A stretch of DNA of 64,000 bases from Burkholderia gladioli (GTDB lineage Bacteria; Pseudomonadota; Gammaproteobacteria; Burkholderiales; Burkholderiaceae). Below the pieces are notes generated by a model. That model worked only from the letters and a program-made list of their open reading frames with translations. It had not been told where the DNA came from and searched no databases. Position numbers and translations under genes: made by a program. Shown here in pieces: positions 52,358 to 61,057 of this stretch (position 1 is its first letter; each line of letters opens with the position of its first letter). The stretch spans positions 2,170,001 to 2,234,000 of the forward strand of contig NZ_CP009322.1 of assembly GCF_000959725.1 (NCBI RefSeq), in the 5' to 3' direction.

Positions 52358-53305
52358 GTGAGCTCCGACCTGCGCCTCGACCTCAACCTGTTCCGCGTGC
52401 TCGACGCGATCCACAGCCATGGCGGGATCAGCGCGGCCGCGCGCACCCTGCACCTGACCCAGCCCGCCGTCACGCACGCGCTGAACCGGCTGCGCGCGCA
52501 TTTCGACGATCCGCTGTTCGTGCGCCAGGGCAATCGCATGACGCCCACCGAGCGCACCCGCGCCATGATCGGCGAGGTGCAGCGACACCTGAAGGGCCTG
52601 CAGGCGGCCGCGCAGGCACAGGCGAGGTTCGATCCCGCCACGCTCGAGCAGCGCTTCGTGGTGGGCATCCGCGACGTGCTCGAGTCGATCGCGCTGCCGC
52701 AATTGGTGGAGCGGCTCGCGCGCGAGGCGCCGCGCATCACCGTGGTCAGCCGGCGCATCGTGCTGGCCGAGGTGGGCCGCGAGATCGCCGGCGGCCAGCT
52801 CGACCTGGCGATCGACCGGCGCGTGCCGACCGGGCCGCAGATCGTGCGCGAGCCGCTGGTCGACGACGCGCTCGCCGTGGTGCTGCGCCGCGATCATCCG
52901 CTCACGCAGGGCCCGCTGCGCCGCGCCGAGTATTTCGCGGCGCGCCATGTGACGGTCTCGCCGCTCGGCGAGCCGAATTCGCTCGACGTCCTGCTGGCCG
53001 CCGACGGCCGCTTTCGCCGCATCCAGCTGGTCTGCCAGCACTATTTCGCGGCCTGCCAGATCGCGGCGGCGGGCGACCTGCTGCTGACCCTGCCGCGCTC
53101 CTACGCGCGGCGCATGGCGGCGCTGCTGCCGATCGTCGTCAGGCCGCTGCCGCTGCGCGTGAAGCCCTATGCGATCCAGGCCTACTGGCACGAGTCGCGC
53201 GACGGCGACGGCGCGCATCGCTGGTTTCGCGAGCGGGTGGCGCAGATCGTGCGCGAGGCGGCCACCGGCGAGGCCGGTGCCGTTGGCGAGGACGAAGCCG
53301 GCTGA
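52358..53305 (+). CDS. LysR-family transcriptional regulator
   Basis: 315 residues starting with GTG. The winged HTH covers about residues 7-66 (LFRVLDAIHSHGGISAAART, LTQPAVTHALNRLR, DDPLFVRQGNRMTPT), followed by a two-lobed effector domain (NodD/LinR-like PBP2 type). It is divergent from the catabolic operon and probably regulates it. The stop codon lies inside the first unit of a 9-base tandem repeat, so repeat-number changes would not alter the protein. Confidence 0.93.
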   Translation: MSSDLRLDLNLFRVLDAIHSHGGISAAARTLHLTQPAVTHALNRLRAHFDDPLFVRQGNRMTPTERTRAMIGEVQRHLKGLQAAAQAQARFDPATLEQRFVVGIRDVLESIALPQLVERLAREAPRITVVSRRIVLAEVGREIAGGQLDLAIDRRVPTGPQIVREPLVDDALAVVLRRDHPLTQGPLRRAEYFAARHVTVSPLGEPNSLDVLLAADGRFRRIQLVCQHYFAACQIAAAGDLLLTLPRSYARRMAALLPIVVRPLPLRVKPYAIQAYWHESRDGDGAHRWFRERVAQIVREAATGEAGAVGEDEAG

Positions 53306-53363
53306 GGCGGCTGAGGCGGCTGAGGTGGCTGAGGTGGCTGAGGTGGCTGAGGTGGCTGAGGTG
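53301..53363 (+). repeat. Seven copies of a 9-base tandem repeat (GCTGAGGYG)
   Basis: Units 1-2 read GCTGAGGCG and units 3-7 GCTGAGGTG, directly head to tail. The first unit supplies the LysR stop codon. Such minisatellites gain and lose copies by slippage and can serve as a strain-typing locus. Confidence 0.95.
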
Positions 53364-53555
53364 GCGGCAACTGGAACGGCCGCCGCCGCGCCGTGGCCGG
53401 CAGCGACACCACATCCTGGCGGCAAGACGTTTATGCTTCGAGGGCGCGAGCACGCATCGCGGGCTGCGAATCCGGCCGACCGCGATGCGCCGCTCGCCGA
53501 AGCCAGCACCGAACCCATCGCCGCATCACCGCATCACGACGAACCGAGGAATGCC

Positions 53556-53957
53556 ATGCCCCTGATCCACGCCGCAGCCGAGCTGGCTGCCGATGCCCCG
53601 AACTATCTCGTCGACATCCAGGCCGGCGCCCATCGCTTCCAGGGCGACGAGGCCGAACGCGAGGGCGGCCGCGGCGCCGGCCCCGCGCCCTACGAGCTGC
53701 TGCTGGCGAGCCTCTGCCAATGCACCGTGGCGACGCTGCGCATGTACATGCAGCGCAAGGAATGGCCGGCCGTGAAGCTGCACGCGCATGCCGAGCTGCA
53801 CGCGGACCGCGACGGCGCGCAATACGTGCGTCGCACCATCACGGTCGACGGCGAGCTGGAGGAGGCGCAGCGCGCGCGGCTCGGCGAGATCGCCGAGAAG
53901 ACGCCGCTCACGCTGTTCATCAAGCGCGGCACGCGCATCGAAACCACCTTGCGCTGA
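53556..53957 (+). CDS. OsmC-family peroxidase-like protein
   Basis: 133 residues. The family core includes PYELLLASLCQCTVATLRMYM with the first redox-active Cys, RRTITVDGELEEAQRARL and IAEKTPLTLFIKRG. The second catalytic Cys usual in OsmC/Ohr (around VCPYS-type motifs) is replaced by a region without Cys (EKTPLT). Peroxidase activity is therefore doubtful, and it resembles the YhfA-like subgroup. GAGGA precedes the ATG by seven bases. Confidence 0.9.
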   Translation: MPLIHAAAELAADAPNYLVDIQAGAHRFQGDEAEREGGRGAGPAPYELLLASLCQCTVATLRMYMQRKEWPAVKLHAHAELHADRDGAQYVRRTITVDGELEEAQRARLGEIAEKTPLTLFIKRGTRIETTLR

Positions 53958-53969
53958 AGCACCGGCATG

Positions 53970-54008
53970 AAAAATCCGCGCGACCAGGCATGCAAGCTGG
54001 TCGCGCGG
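53970..54008 (-). terminator. Intrinsic terminator of the Dyp peroxidase gene
   Basis: A 12-base perfect stem (CCGCGCGACCAG/CTGGTCGCGCGG) with nine-base loop, followed on the minus strand by TTTTT. It lies 40 bases past the Dyp stop and just past the convergent OsmC gene, for which it has no U-run. Confidence 0.9.
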
Positions 54009-54048
54009 TGTGTCCCTGGCACGGGGCGACGCCGCCCCGCCCGCCTCG

Positions 54049-54933
54049 TCAGATGCCGAGCGCCGACAGATCGGGCTTGCCGTCCTCACCCGCCGGCGGG
54101 CACCAGAAGAACGCGCCCGTGATCGGCTGGGTGAAGCGGAACAGCCCGTCGAGCACGCCGTCGGTGGCGCCCACCATGCGCCGCATCTGCACCTCGAAGG
54201 CCCGGAACGAGTGGCCGAAGGCGACGAAATAGAGGCCCGCGCGGCGCTCGTCGGCCCACGGCGCCGAGCGGCGCAGCACCTTGGCCTCGGGCGTGAAGCT
54301 CTCCTGCTCGGTGCGCTTGACGTGCGCATAGGCCGGCGCGTCCTCCAGCTCCTCGTTGTCCGACTTGCGGCGGCCGACGATGCGATCCATCTCATCGCCC
54401 GGAATCGCCTCCATCGACGGGAAATCGTGCACCCATTGCTGCACGGCCACGAAGCTCGCGCCGTCCAGGCCCGGGCCCTTGCCGCTCACGAAGGCGGTCT
54501 CCACGGCTTCCTCGGCTTCGGGATTCTCGGTGCCGTCCTCGTAGCCGGACAGGTCGCGATCGTCGGCATAGCGGAACGCATTGGCGGCGCTGTCGAGCAC
54601 GAAGGCCGGCGCCAGCAGCTTCTCGATCGCGCGCGAACGCAGCGTGATCTCGCCATGATCCTCGCCGCGCAGCCAGATCCACAGCGCCACCTGGGTGGAC
54701 GGCACCGGCGCGCCCGGCTTCGACATATCCGGGAACGGCTTGAGCCCATCGATCTTGCGGTCGAGCCCCTGCACCAGCGAGGGACCGAAGCCGACCACCG
54801 TGTGCGCCGTGTCGATCGCCTCGCGCAGCGCGCCGAGCGCGCGCACGACGTCCTCGGCGCGGGCGGTCTGGAACGAGAGATAGCGGTTGGCCGACGGAAG
54901 CGGCGCCAGGATGCCCTGCTGGAAGGTGCTCAT
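54049..54933 (-). CDS. Dyp-type heme peroxidase (YfeX-like)
   Basis: 294 residues. The distal signature GYEDGTENP is at residues 130-138 (catalytic Asp133). The proximal heme His is in AHVKRTEQE (His204), and distal Arg is in FGHSFRAFEVQM. Without signal peptide or Tat motif, it should be cytoplasmic like YfeX. It oxidises dyes or porphyrins with H2O2; the physiological substrate is unknown. Its ATG lacks a good ribosome-binding site, and a small ATGCGGG triplication lies upstream at 54955-54978. Confidence 0.95.
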   Translation of the reverse strand: MSTFQQGILAPLPSANRYLSFQTARAEDVVRALGALREAIDTAHTVVGFGPSLVQGLDRKIDGLKPFPDMSKPGAPVPSTQVALWIWLRGEDHGEITLRSRAIEKLLAPAFVLDSAANAFRYADDRDLSGYEDGTENPEAEEAVETAFVSGKGPGLDGASFVAVQQWVHDFPSMEAIPGDEMDRIVGRRKSDNEELEDAPAYAHVKRTEQESFTPEAKVLRRSAPWADERRAGLYFVAFGHSFRAFEVQMRRMVGATDGVLDGLFRFTQPITGAFFWCPPAGEDGKPDLSALGI

Positions 54934-55230
54934 CGTGATGTGGGTCTTTTCGGTGGATGCGGGATGCGGGGATGCGGGAATTCGAGGGCCGGATTGTCCC
55001 ATACCTCGCACGCAGCGCCCAAGGCAGGCGAACGGCGGCGCGGCGACGCCGCGTGTCGCATCGGCAACACAAGCCCCAGCCGACGCTTGGCAGCGCCTCC
55101 CGCCTGTGTTTACAATCGCGGTCATGGGGCAAAATGTCGCCCCAAGAAAGTCGTAGTCCAGCGCGAGCGGCGCCTGCCCCGCGCGTTTCCCATCCACGCT
55201 CCATCCATTCACGTTCAAGGGAGGTCAGAG

Positions 55231-55293
55231 ATGATGCATCACATGCCATCCACGAGTGGCTTCCCGAACGCCGTCCGACAAGGCACCTGCTAG
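55231..55293 (+). CDS. 20-codon leader-like reading frame ahead of the ABC exporter
   Basis: The short frame MMHHMPSTSGFPNAVRQGTC has an almost ideal ribosome-binding site (AAGGGAGGT, seven bases from the ATG), far better than that of the ABC gene 208 bases downstream. The peptide is His/Met-rich at its start and ends in Cys. A seven-base hairpin (GACGGGC/GCCCGTC, 55307-55327) follows 13 bases after the stop. It could be a translated regulatory leader or a small secreted or modified peptide exported by the adjacent transporter. No similar peptide is known to me; function unknown. Confidence 0.5.
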   Translation: MMHHMPSTSGFPNAVRQGTC

Positions 55294-55501
55294 GTCCCTT
55301 GCACGCGACGGGCTTCCGAGGCCCGTCCGTCCGCAGTTCTCCCGGTCGTCCGTTCCTGTATCGCCCCGCGCGAGCGTCGTGCCTTTGCGTTCGCGCCGCC
55401 GCCTGGTTTCGTTGCCTCGACGAGCCCGGCGGCATCGACGACCCGTTCGTTACCGACAATTGACAAGTCCTGGCGCACACAATGCGACCAGGCCACGACA
55501 C

Positions 55502-57403
55502 ATGATCCAACACACCGATCGTCACGGCAGCCGGCCGTTCAACGACGTGCTCGGCTTCACGTTCCGCCACTGGCGCCGCCAACCCGCGCGCGCCCTCGCG
55601 GTCGCCCTGTTCGCCCTGCTCGCCGCGCTCGGCGACGTCCTCACCCCGCTGTTCGCCGGCAAGCTGGTGGACGCGGTCTCGCTCGGCCTGACCGACCGCG
55701 CGGCGGCCTGGAGCGCCGCCCTGCACGCGTTCACGATCCTGATCGCGCTGGGCATCGCCGCCACCCTGCTGCGCCAGGCGATGTTCATGAACATCATCGT
55801 GCTGACGCTGCGCATGATGAGCGAGATCTCGGCGGGCGCCTTCCATCGCGTGCAGCGCTTCTCCACCGATTGGCACGCCAACAGCTTCGCCGGCTCCACG
55901 GTGCGCAAGATCACGCGCGGCATGTGGGCGCTCGACCTGCTCAACGACACGCTGCTGGTGGCGCTGCTGCCCTCGGTGGTGATGCTCGGCGGCGCCACCC
56001 TGCTGCTCGGCTGGCACTGGCCCGTGATGGGGCTGGTGGTGGGCGCGGGCTCGCTGCTGTTCATCGCCATCACGGTGGGGCTCTCGCTGGGCGTGATCGC
56101 GCCGGCCGCGCGCCTGGGCAATGCCTGGGACACGCGGCTGGGCGGCGCGCTGGCCGATTCGGTCAGCTGCAACGCGGTGGTCAAGGCCTTCGGCGCCGAG
56201 ACGCGCGAGGAAGCGCGCATCGGCCGGGTGATCGGCAAGTGGCGGCTGCGCACGCGCCGCACCTGGATCCGCGGCACCCTCAGCGGCGGCCTGCAGGGCA
56301 CCCTGCTGGTGCTGATGCAGGCGGCCATCCTGGGCTCGGCGCTGTGGCTCTGGTCGCATGATCGCGCCAGCGTGGGCGACATCGCCTTCGCGCTGACCAT
56401 GTTCTTCATGCTGCAGGGTTACCTGCGCGACATCGGCATGCATATCCGCAACCTGCAGCGCTCGGTCAACGACATGGAGGAACTGGTGGCGCTGGAACGC
56501 CAGCCGCTCGGCATCGACGATGCGCCCGACGCGCGGCCGATCGCGATCACGCGCGGCGAGATCCGCTTCGATCGCGTGACCTTCCGCTACGGGCCGCGCA
56601 GCGCGCCGCTGTACTCGGACTTCTCGCTGCGCATCGCGCCGGGCGAGCGGATCGGGCTGGTGGGCCATTCGGGCTCGGGCAAGACCTCGTTCATCAAGCT
56701 GATCCAGCGGCTCTACGACATCGACGGCGGCCGGATCCTGATCGACGGGCAGGACATCGCGAAGGTCACGCAGGAATCGCTGCGCAACCATATCGCGATC
56801 GTCCAGCAGGAGCCGGTGCTGTTCCACCGCTCGCTGGCGGACAACATCGCCTATGCGCGCCCCGAGGCGACGCGCGACGAGATCATCCGCGCCGCGACGC
56901 TGGCCAGCGCGCACGGCTTCATCTCGGAGCTGCCGGAAGGCTATGACACGCTGGTCGGCGAGCGCGGCGTGAAGCTGTCGGGCGGCGAGCGCCAGCGCGT
57001 GGCGATCGCGCGCGCGTTCCTCGCCAACGCGCCGATCCTGATCCTCGACGAGGCCACCTCGAGCCTGGACAGCGAGAGCGAGCTGCTGATCCAGCAGGCC
57101 ATGGAGCGGCTGATGGTGGGGCGCACCACCATCGTGGTGGCGCACCGGCTGTCGACCGTGCGTTCGCTGGACCGCCTGCTGGTGCTCGATCGCGGCCGCG
57201 TGATCGAGGAAGGCGATCACGACGCGCTGATCCGCATCGAGGGCGGCGTCTACCGGCGCCTGTTCGAGCGCCAGGCGCTCGAGCTCGCCAAGGGGCTGAT
57301 CGAGCAGACCGGCGGTTACGGCATCGACCGGCTCGGCTCCCGCGTGGCCGCCGGTGCCGACGGCCACGTGCAGCCGCTGGTACGCGATACGGTCGCGAAG
57401 TAG
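55502..57403 (+). CDS. ABC exporter, fused permease and ATPase (MsbA/HMT1-like)
   Basis: 633 residues. Six membrane segments occupy about residues 25-325, followed by an NBD with Walker A GHSGSGKTS, Q-loop IVQQEPVLF, signature LSGGERQRVAIARAF, Walker B LILDEATSSLDSES and His switch VVAHRLSTV. It functions as a homodimeric exporter; substrate unknown. Its ATG has only a weak AGG upstream. TTGACA at 55460-55465 lacks a matching -10 box. It may be transcribed with the small frame at 55231 and ends in a strong terminator. Confidence 0.93.
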   Translation: MIQHTDRHGSRPFNDVLGFTFRHWRRQPARALAVALFALLAALGDVLTPLFAGKLVDAVSLGLTDRAAAWSAALHAFTILIALGIAATLLRQAMFMNIIVLTLRMMSEISAGAFHRVQRFSTDWHANSFAGSTVRKITRGMWALDLLNDTLLVALLPSVVMLGGATLLLGWHWPVMGLVVGAGSLLFIAITVGLSLGVIAPAARLGNAWDTRLGGALADSVSCNAVVKAFGAETREEARIGRVIGKWRLRTRRTWIRGTLSGGLQGTLLVLMQAAILGSALWLWSHDRASVGDIAFALTMFFMLQGYLRDIGMHIRNLQRSVNDMEELVALERQPLGIDDAPDARPIAITRGEIRFDRVTFRYGPRSAPLYSDFSLRIAPGERIGLVGHSGSGKTSFIKLIQRLYDIDGGRILIDGQDIAKVTQESLRNHIAIVQQEPVLFHRSLADNIAYARPEATRDEIIRAATLASAHGFISELPEGYDTLVGERGVKLSGGERQRVAIARAFLANAPILILDEATSSLDSESELLIQQAMERLMVGRTTIVVAHRLSTVRSLDRLLVLDRGRVIEEGDHDALIRIEGGVYRRLFERQALELAKGLIEQTGGYGIDRLGSRVAAGADGHVQPLVRDTVAK

Positions 57404-57432
57404 GCGCGGGTTCGCATTACCGCGTACTCGCC

Positions 57433-57467
57433 ACGGGGCGGTAGCCGAAAGCTGCCGCCCCGTTTTT
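57433..57467 (+). terminator. Intrinsic terminator after the ABC exporter
   Basis: Nine-base stem ACGGGGCGG/CCGCCCCGT extended inward by a wobble pair and AGC/GCT, with five Ts after it. Confidence 0.92.
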
Positions 57468-57989
57468 CATGGCCGTCGATGCTTCGCAGTCCTCGCTGCC
57501 TCGCGCATTGATTCGGCATTCTCGCGAGTCGCCGACTTTCGACTCGCTTTCCATCTCTTTTCGAATTCAATCGAATCGTCCACCGTTTCGCCGGGAAATC
57601 GTCATGCGATTTTTTCAAGCGGCTTTCACTGCTTCAAAATCCGCGCCAAGCGCTTCATGGCGACACGCTCTCGACAATACTCCCGGCCTTTCCCGAAATA
57701 TTTTTTTGTGTCGTTTTGTCGGTCGGCCAAATCTCACCGACAATCTCGCGACACCTTGCCGGCCAGTCCCATCATGGCTTCGAGCGATACGCCGCGCACT
57801 CGACCGGCATCCGGAACCGGCAGTAAGACAGAGCGGCGCATTGACGATTTTCACATGCCTATACCATTCATCGCGGATGATCCACATAATCACGGTAACT
57901 CGCGGACAGGCATAAAGTGCCTTCAAAAAGCCTACAAGGCTTATCCATTACCGTTTTCGACATCCATTCAAAGACGAGGACATGACCCG
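57468..57989. other. AT-richer gene-free stretch before the CPBP gene
   Basis: About 520 bases with no credible gene, AT-rich around 57560-57730 and 57860-57960. The GAGGA at 57976-57980 serves the CPBP gene. Nothing else could be identified. Confidence 0.5.
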
Positions 57990-58958
57990 GTGAAAGACGT
58001 GATGACCACCGACCGATCCCGCCCCCCGACGTTCGCGCGTTTCAGCCGTCTGTGGTTCGGCCCCGTCGGGCTGCGCACGGGGTGGGCCGCGCTGCTGTAT
58101 GCCGCGATCGTCGCCGTGCTGATGGCCGGCGCGGACTGGCTCGCGCGCCGCCTCGGCCTGCCGTTCCGCCTGCAGGGCGAAGTGAGCGCCGCGCACCAGG
58201 TAGTGTTCGAACTGGCGATGTGCGGCGCGGTGCTGGTCGCCACCCGCGTGATGAGCCGCATCGATCGCCGCGCCTGGCTCGATTTCGGCCTGCGCGCGCC
58301 GCGCCGCCTGCAGCACCTGCTGCTCGGCGGCGCCTGCGGGCTGGCCGCGGTATCGGCCATCATGGCGCTGCTGGTGGCCACCGGCGGCGCCACGCTCGCC
58401 TATTCCGGCATGAGCCTGGCCGCGGCCCTGGAAGCGGGCCTGATGTGGGCCTTCGCCTTCGCGCTGGTGGCCGCCGCCGAGGAACTCGCGTTCCGCGGCT
58501 ACCTGTTCTTCCGCCTCGCGCAGGGCATCCCGCCGACCGCGGCCGCCGTGCTGACCTCGCTCGCCTTCGGGCTCGCGCACATGTCCAACCACGGCGAGAA
58601 CATGGCCGGCATCGTGCCGGTGGTGATCTACGGTTTTGTCGCCTGCCTGGCGATCTGGCGCACCGGCTCGCTGTGGTGGGTGTTCGGCGTGCACGCCACC
58701 TGGGACTGGTCGGAATCCTTCCTGTTCGGCGCGCCCAACAGCGGGCTGGTACCCGGCAGCAGCCTGCTGGAAAGCCATGCGATCGGCCCGGTCTGGCTGA
58801 GCGGCGGCACGGTCGGCCCGGAGGGCAGCGTGCTGGTGTTCCCGGCGCTCGGCGCGCTGGCCTGGGTGGCCTGGCGCGCCCTGCCCGCCACCGGCGACGC
58901 CGCGCGCGCGGCGGCCGGCACGCGGCCGGGCCGGGGTCGCGCGGGTCGCGCCGGCTGA
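57990..58958 (+). CDS. CPBP-family intramembrane glutamic endopeptidase (Abi/Rce1-like)
   Basis: 322 residues with about eight membrane segments. The three CPBP motifs are present: EELAFRGYLF (EExxxR), FGLAHMSNH (FxxxH) and FGVHATWDW (HxxxN/D type). The family includes Rce1 proteases, bacteriocin-immunity and phage-exclusion-type proteins; substrate unknown. GTG at 57990 has GAGGA nine bases upstream; ATG at 58002 would shorten it by four residues but sits too far from that site. The C-terminal 30 residues are Arg/Gly-rich. Confidence 0.87.
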   Translation: MKDVMTTDRSRPPTFARFSRLWFGPVGLRTGWAALLYAAIVAVLMAGADWLARRLGLPFRLQGEVSAAHQVVFELAMCGAVLVATRVMSRIDRRAWLDFGLRAPRRLQHLLLGGACGLAAVSAIMALLVATGGATLAYSGMSLAAALEAGLMWAFAFALVAAAEELAFRGYLFFRLAQGIPPTAAAVLTSLAFGLAHMSNHGENMAGIVPVVIYGFVACLAIWRTGSLWWVFGVHATWDWSESFLFGAPNSGLVPGSSLLESHAIGPVWLSGGTVGPEGSVLVFPALGALAWVAWRALPATGDAARAAAGTRPGRGRAGRAG

Positions 58959-59101
58959 CGCCTCGAAGGCGCCGGCGGCAGCCGCAGGCCCGGCTCCGGC
59001 GTCGATGCGCTCGCGCCGGCTGCCTCGCGCGAACTTCGCCGCCGGTGCCGCCGGTGCCGATTTACCCTGCAGTCCTCAGCATCGAACGGCATGGCCCCGC
59101 C

Positions 59102-60415
59102 TCAGGCCGGCTCACGCTCGCTCTCCCGCTTGGGCTCCGTCGCCGGCCGCCGCAGCGCCGCGTCGGCGAGCCGCCCGCCCGCGCTGAGCCAGGGATGCTT
59201 GGCATGGCCGATGCGCTGCGCGCGATAGATGCCGGTGTGCCCCGAGAACAGGTAGGCGATCACGCAGGCCAGCGCGGCGAACATCCCGATCGGCGCGCCG
59301 AACAGCTCGATCGCCATGATCGTCGAGGCGATCGGCGTATTGGCCGCGCCCGCGAACACCGCGACGAAACCGAGCGCCGCCAGCACCGGCAAGGGCAGCG
59401 CGAGCAGGTGCGAGAGCGCGTTGCCGAGCGTCGCGCCGATGTAGAACAGCGGCGTCACCTCGCCGCCCTTGAAGCCGGCCGCGAGCGTGAGCACCGTGAA
59501 GCCGAACTTGCCGGCGAAGTCGTAGACCGGCAAGGGCCCGCGAAAGGCCGCCTCGATGGTGGGAATGCCGAGTCCGAGATATTGCGGCACGGCCAGCACG
59601 CTGCCGGCCAGCGCCACCAGCACGCCGCCTGCCATCGGCCGCAGCGGCCCGTAGGGAATCCAGCGCTTGAAGCGCGCGCCGAGCGCGTGCGTGGCATCGG
59701 CGAACAGCATGCCCACCACGCCGAAGGCGACACCCGCGACGATCGCCGAGCCGGCCGTGGCCAGGCCCATCGGCGGCACGTAGGGCACCGGGTAGACGGG
59801 ATGGTGGATGCCCCACAGCCGGCACACCAGGTCGGCGACGATCGCCGCCGCCACGCAGGGAAACAGCGCGTCGTAGCGCAGGCGGCCGATCGCCAGCACC
59901 TCCAGCCCGAACACCGCGCCCGCCAGCGGCGTGCCGAACACCGAGGAAAAACCCGCGGCGATGCCGGCCATCAACAGGATGCGCCGCGTCTCGGCATCGA
60001 CGCGCAGGATTCGCGCGACGCGATCGGCCAGCGCCCCGCCCATCTGCACGGCGGTGCCCTCGCGCCCCGCCGAGCCGCCGAACAGGTGCGTGACCACGGT
60101 GGCGATCATCACCAGCGGCGCCATGCGGGTGGGCACCGCGCGCGCCGGATCGTGGATCTCGTCGATCAGCAGGTTGTTGCCGCCCTCCACCGAGCTGCCG
60201 ATGCGCAGGTAGACCCAACCCATGGCGAAGCCACCCAGCGGCAGCAGCCACAGCAGCCAGGGATGCGCCAGGCGCGTGCCGGTGGCGAGATCGAGCAGGT
60301 AGAGGAACAGGGCGGAAGCAGAGCCGGCCAACGCGCCGACCAGGCTCGACAGCACGAGCCAGCGGCCGAGCGCGCGCAGCATCGCGACTTGCTCGACGGA
60401 TTCGAAAGCTTTCAT
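59102..60415 (-). CDS. CLC-F type fluoride/proton antiporter
   Basis: 437-residue CLC protein with the full set of membrane helices. GREGTAVQ (gating Glu119), GGNNLLIDEIH (residues 78-88, where canonical chloride CLCs have GSGIP) and GGEVTPLF match the fluoride-exporting CLC-F branch as I recall it, rather than EriC chloride transporters. It expels F- in exchange for protons at the inner membrane. The fluoride riboswitch in its leader makes the assignment secure. ATG at 60415 is preferred; a TTG at 60472, 12 bases after AGGAGG, would add 19 residues and is possible. Confidence 0.94.
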   Translation of the reverse strand: MKAFESVEQVAMLRALGRWLVLSSLVGALAGSASALFLYLLDLATGTRLAHPWLLWLLPLGGFAMGWVYLRIGSSVEGGNNLLIDEIHDPARAVPTRMAPLVMIATVVTHLFGGSAGREGTAVQMGGALADRVARILRVDAETRRILLMAGIAAGFSSVFGTPLAGAVFGLEVLAIGRLRYDALFPCVAAAIVADLVCRLWGIHHPVYPVPYVPPMGLATAGSAIVAGVAFGVVGMLFADATHALGARFKRWIPYGPLRPMAGGVLVALAGSVLAVPQYLGLGIPTIEAAFRGPLPVYDFAGKFGFTVLTLAAGFKGGEVTPLFYIGATLGNALSHLLALPLPVLAALGFVAVFAGAANTPIASTIMAIELFGAPIGMFAALACVIAYLFSGHTGIYRAQRIGHAKHPWLSAGGRLADAALRRPATEPKRESEREPA

Positions 60416-60502
60416 GGTTTCCAGATTCGACGGGACATCAAACCTGGGCGGCAGGACGCCGCTTGTCGTCAAGACGGCCTACGACCTCCTGTACCCAGGA
60501 TG

Positions 60503-60560
60503 CGTAGGCATCATCAGCCGGCTGACCGGCGGTTGTGTACGGAGGAATGCCATCTCCGGC
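60503..60560 (-). promoter_or_regulatory. Fluoride (crcB) riboswitch
   Basis: Read on the minus strand, GGAGATGGCATTCCTCC is followed by AACCGCC and GGCTGATGATGCCTACG, the conserved blocks of the fluoride aptamer. The pseudoknot GGCAT/ATGCC and the GGAG/CTCC stem pair exactly, closely matching the Pseudomonas syringae example I remember. A perfect AGGAGG follows at 60490-60485, and no intrinsic terminator is visible before the gene, so control of translation is more likely than transcription termination. Confidence 0.96.
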
Positions 60561-60683
60561 AAGCACGGATTGTACGCGAAGTGCAGGCGAAAAAAATGCG
60601 GCGGCATCGAAATCGCCGCCGCGACGCGGAGCGCATCGGCTCGCGCGGCCTGCCTTTCGCAATGCTTAGCCGTTGCCGCCGGC

Positions 60684-60714
60684 GGCCCCGCCGCGCGGCA
60701 TGCGCGGCGGGGCC
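60684..60714 (-). terminator. Strong hairpin after csbD-like gene
   Basis: A 13-base perfect stem (GGCCCCGCCGCGC/GCGCGGCGGGGCC) with loop GGCAT, 14 bases past the CsbD stop. There is no U-run, so it is a terminator candidate only. Confidence 0.45.
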
Positions 60715-60727
60715 GGGCGCTCGAACC

Positions 60728-60913
60728 TCAGTGCAGGTCCGAATGCTTGCGGATCGCGTCGGCGGTCTGGCCCGCCTTCTCCTGCAGCTTGCCCTGGGTC
60801 TTCTCGGCGACACCTTCCGCCTCGGTCTTGCGGTCGCCCGTCACCTTGCCGAGCGCCTCCTTCATCGAACCCTTCACCTGCTTGAGCTTGCCGTCAATAC
60901 GATTCTTGTCCAT
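60728..60913 (-). CDS. CsbD-family general stress protein
   Basis: 61 residues, charged and helical, matching the CsbD family along its length (DKNRIDGKLKQVKGSMKEAL, GKVTGDRKTEAEGVAEKTQG, KLQEKAGQTADAI). Members are abundant stress-induced cytoplasmic proteins without a known biochemical role. AAGGAG lies eight bases before the ATG. It is upstream of, and in the same direction as, the fluoride riboswitch and antiporter, but a strong hairpin separates them. Confidence 0.95.
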   Translation of the reverse strand: MDKNRIDGKLKQVKGSMKEALGKVTGDRKTEAEGVAEKTQGKLQEKAGQTADAIRKHSDLH

Positions 60914-61057
60914 GGTCGACTCCTTGAGGGATTCATCGGGACCGGCCGCGCGGGCCAGGGCCGCGCGCCGGGGGAGTCACCATCTTCGCAACGCGCGGCC
61001 GCCGCGAGCAGATGCAGATGGGCCAGCGCTTTTAGTGCATTCGCACCGGCCCGATGT

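Noticed and set aside
54955..54978. Triplicated ATGCGGG motif upstream of the Dyp gene as a regulatory repeat
   Set aside because: Too short and irregular (7-8 base units, three copies) to support more than a chance slippage product.
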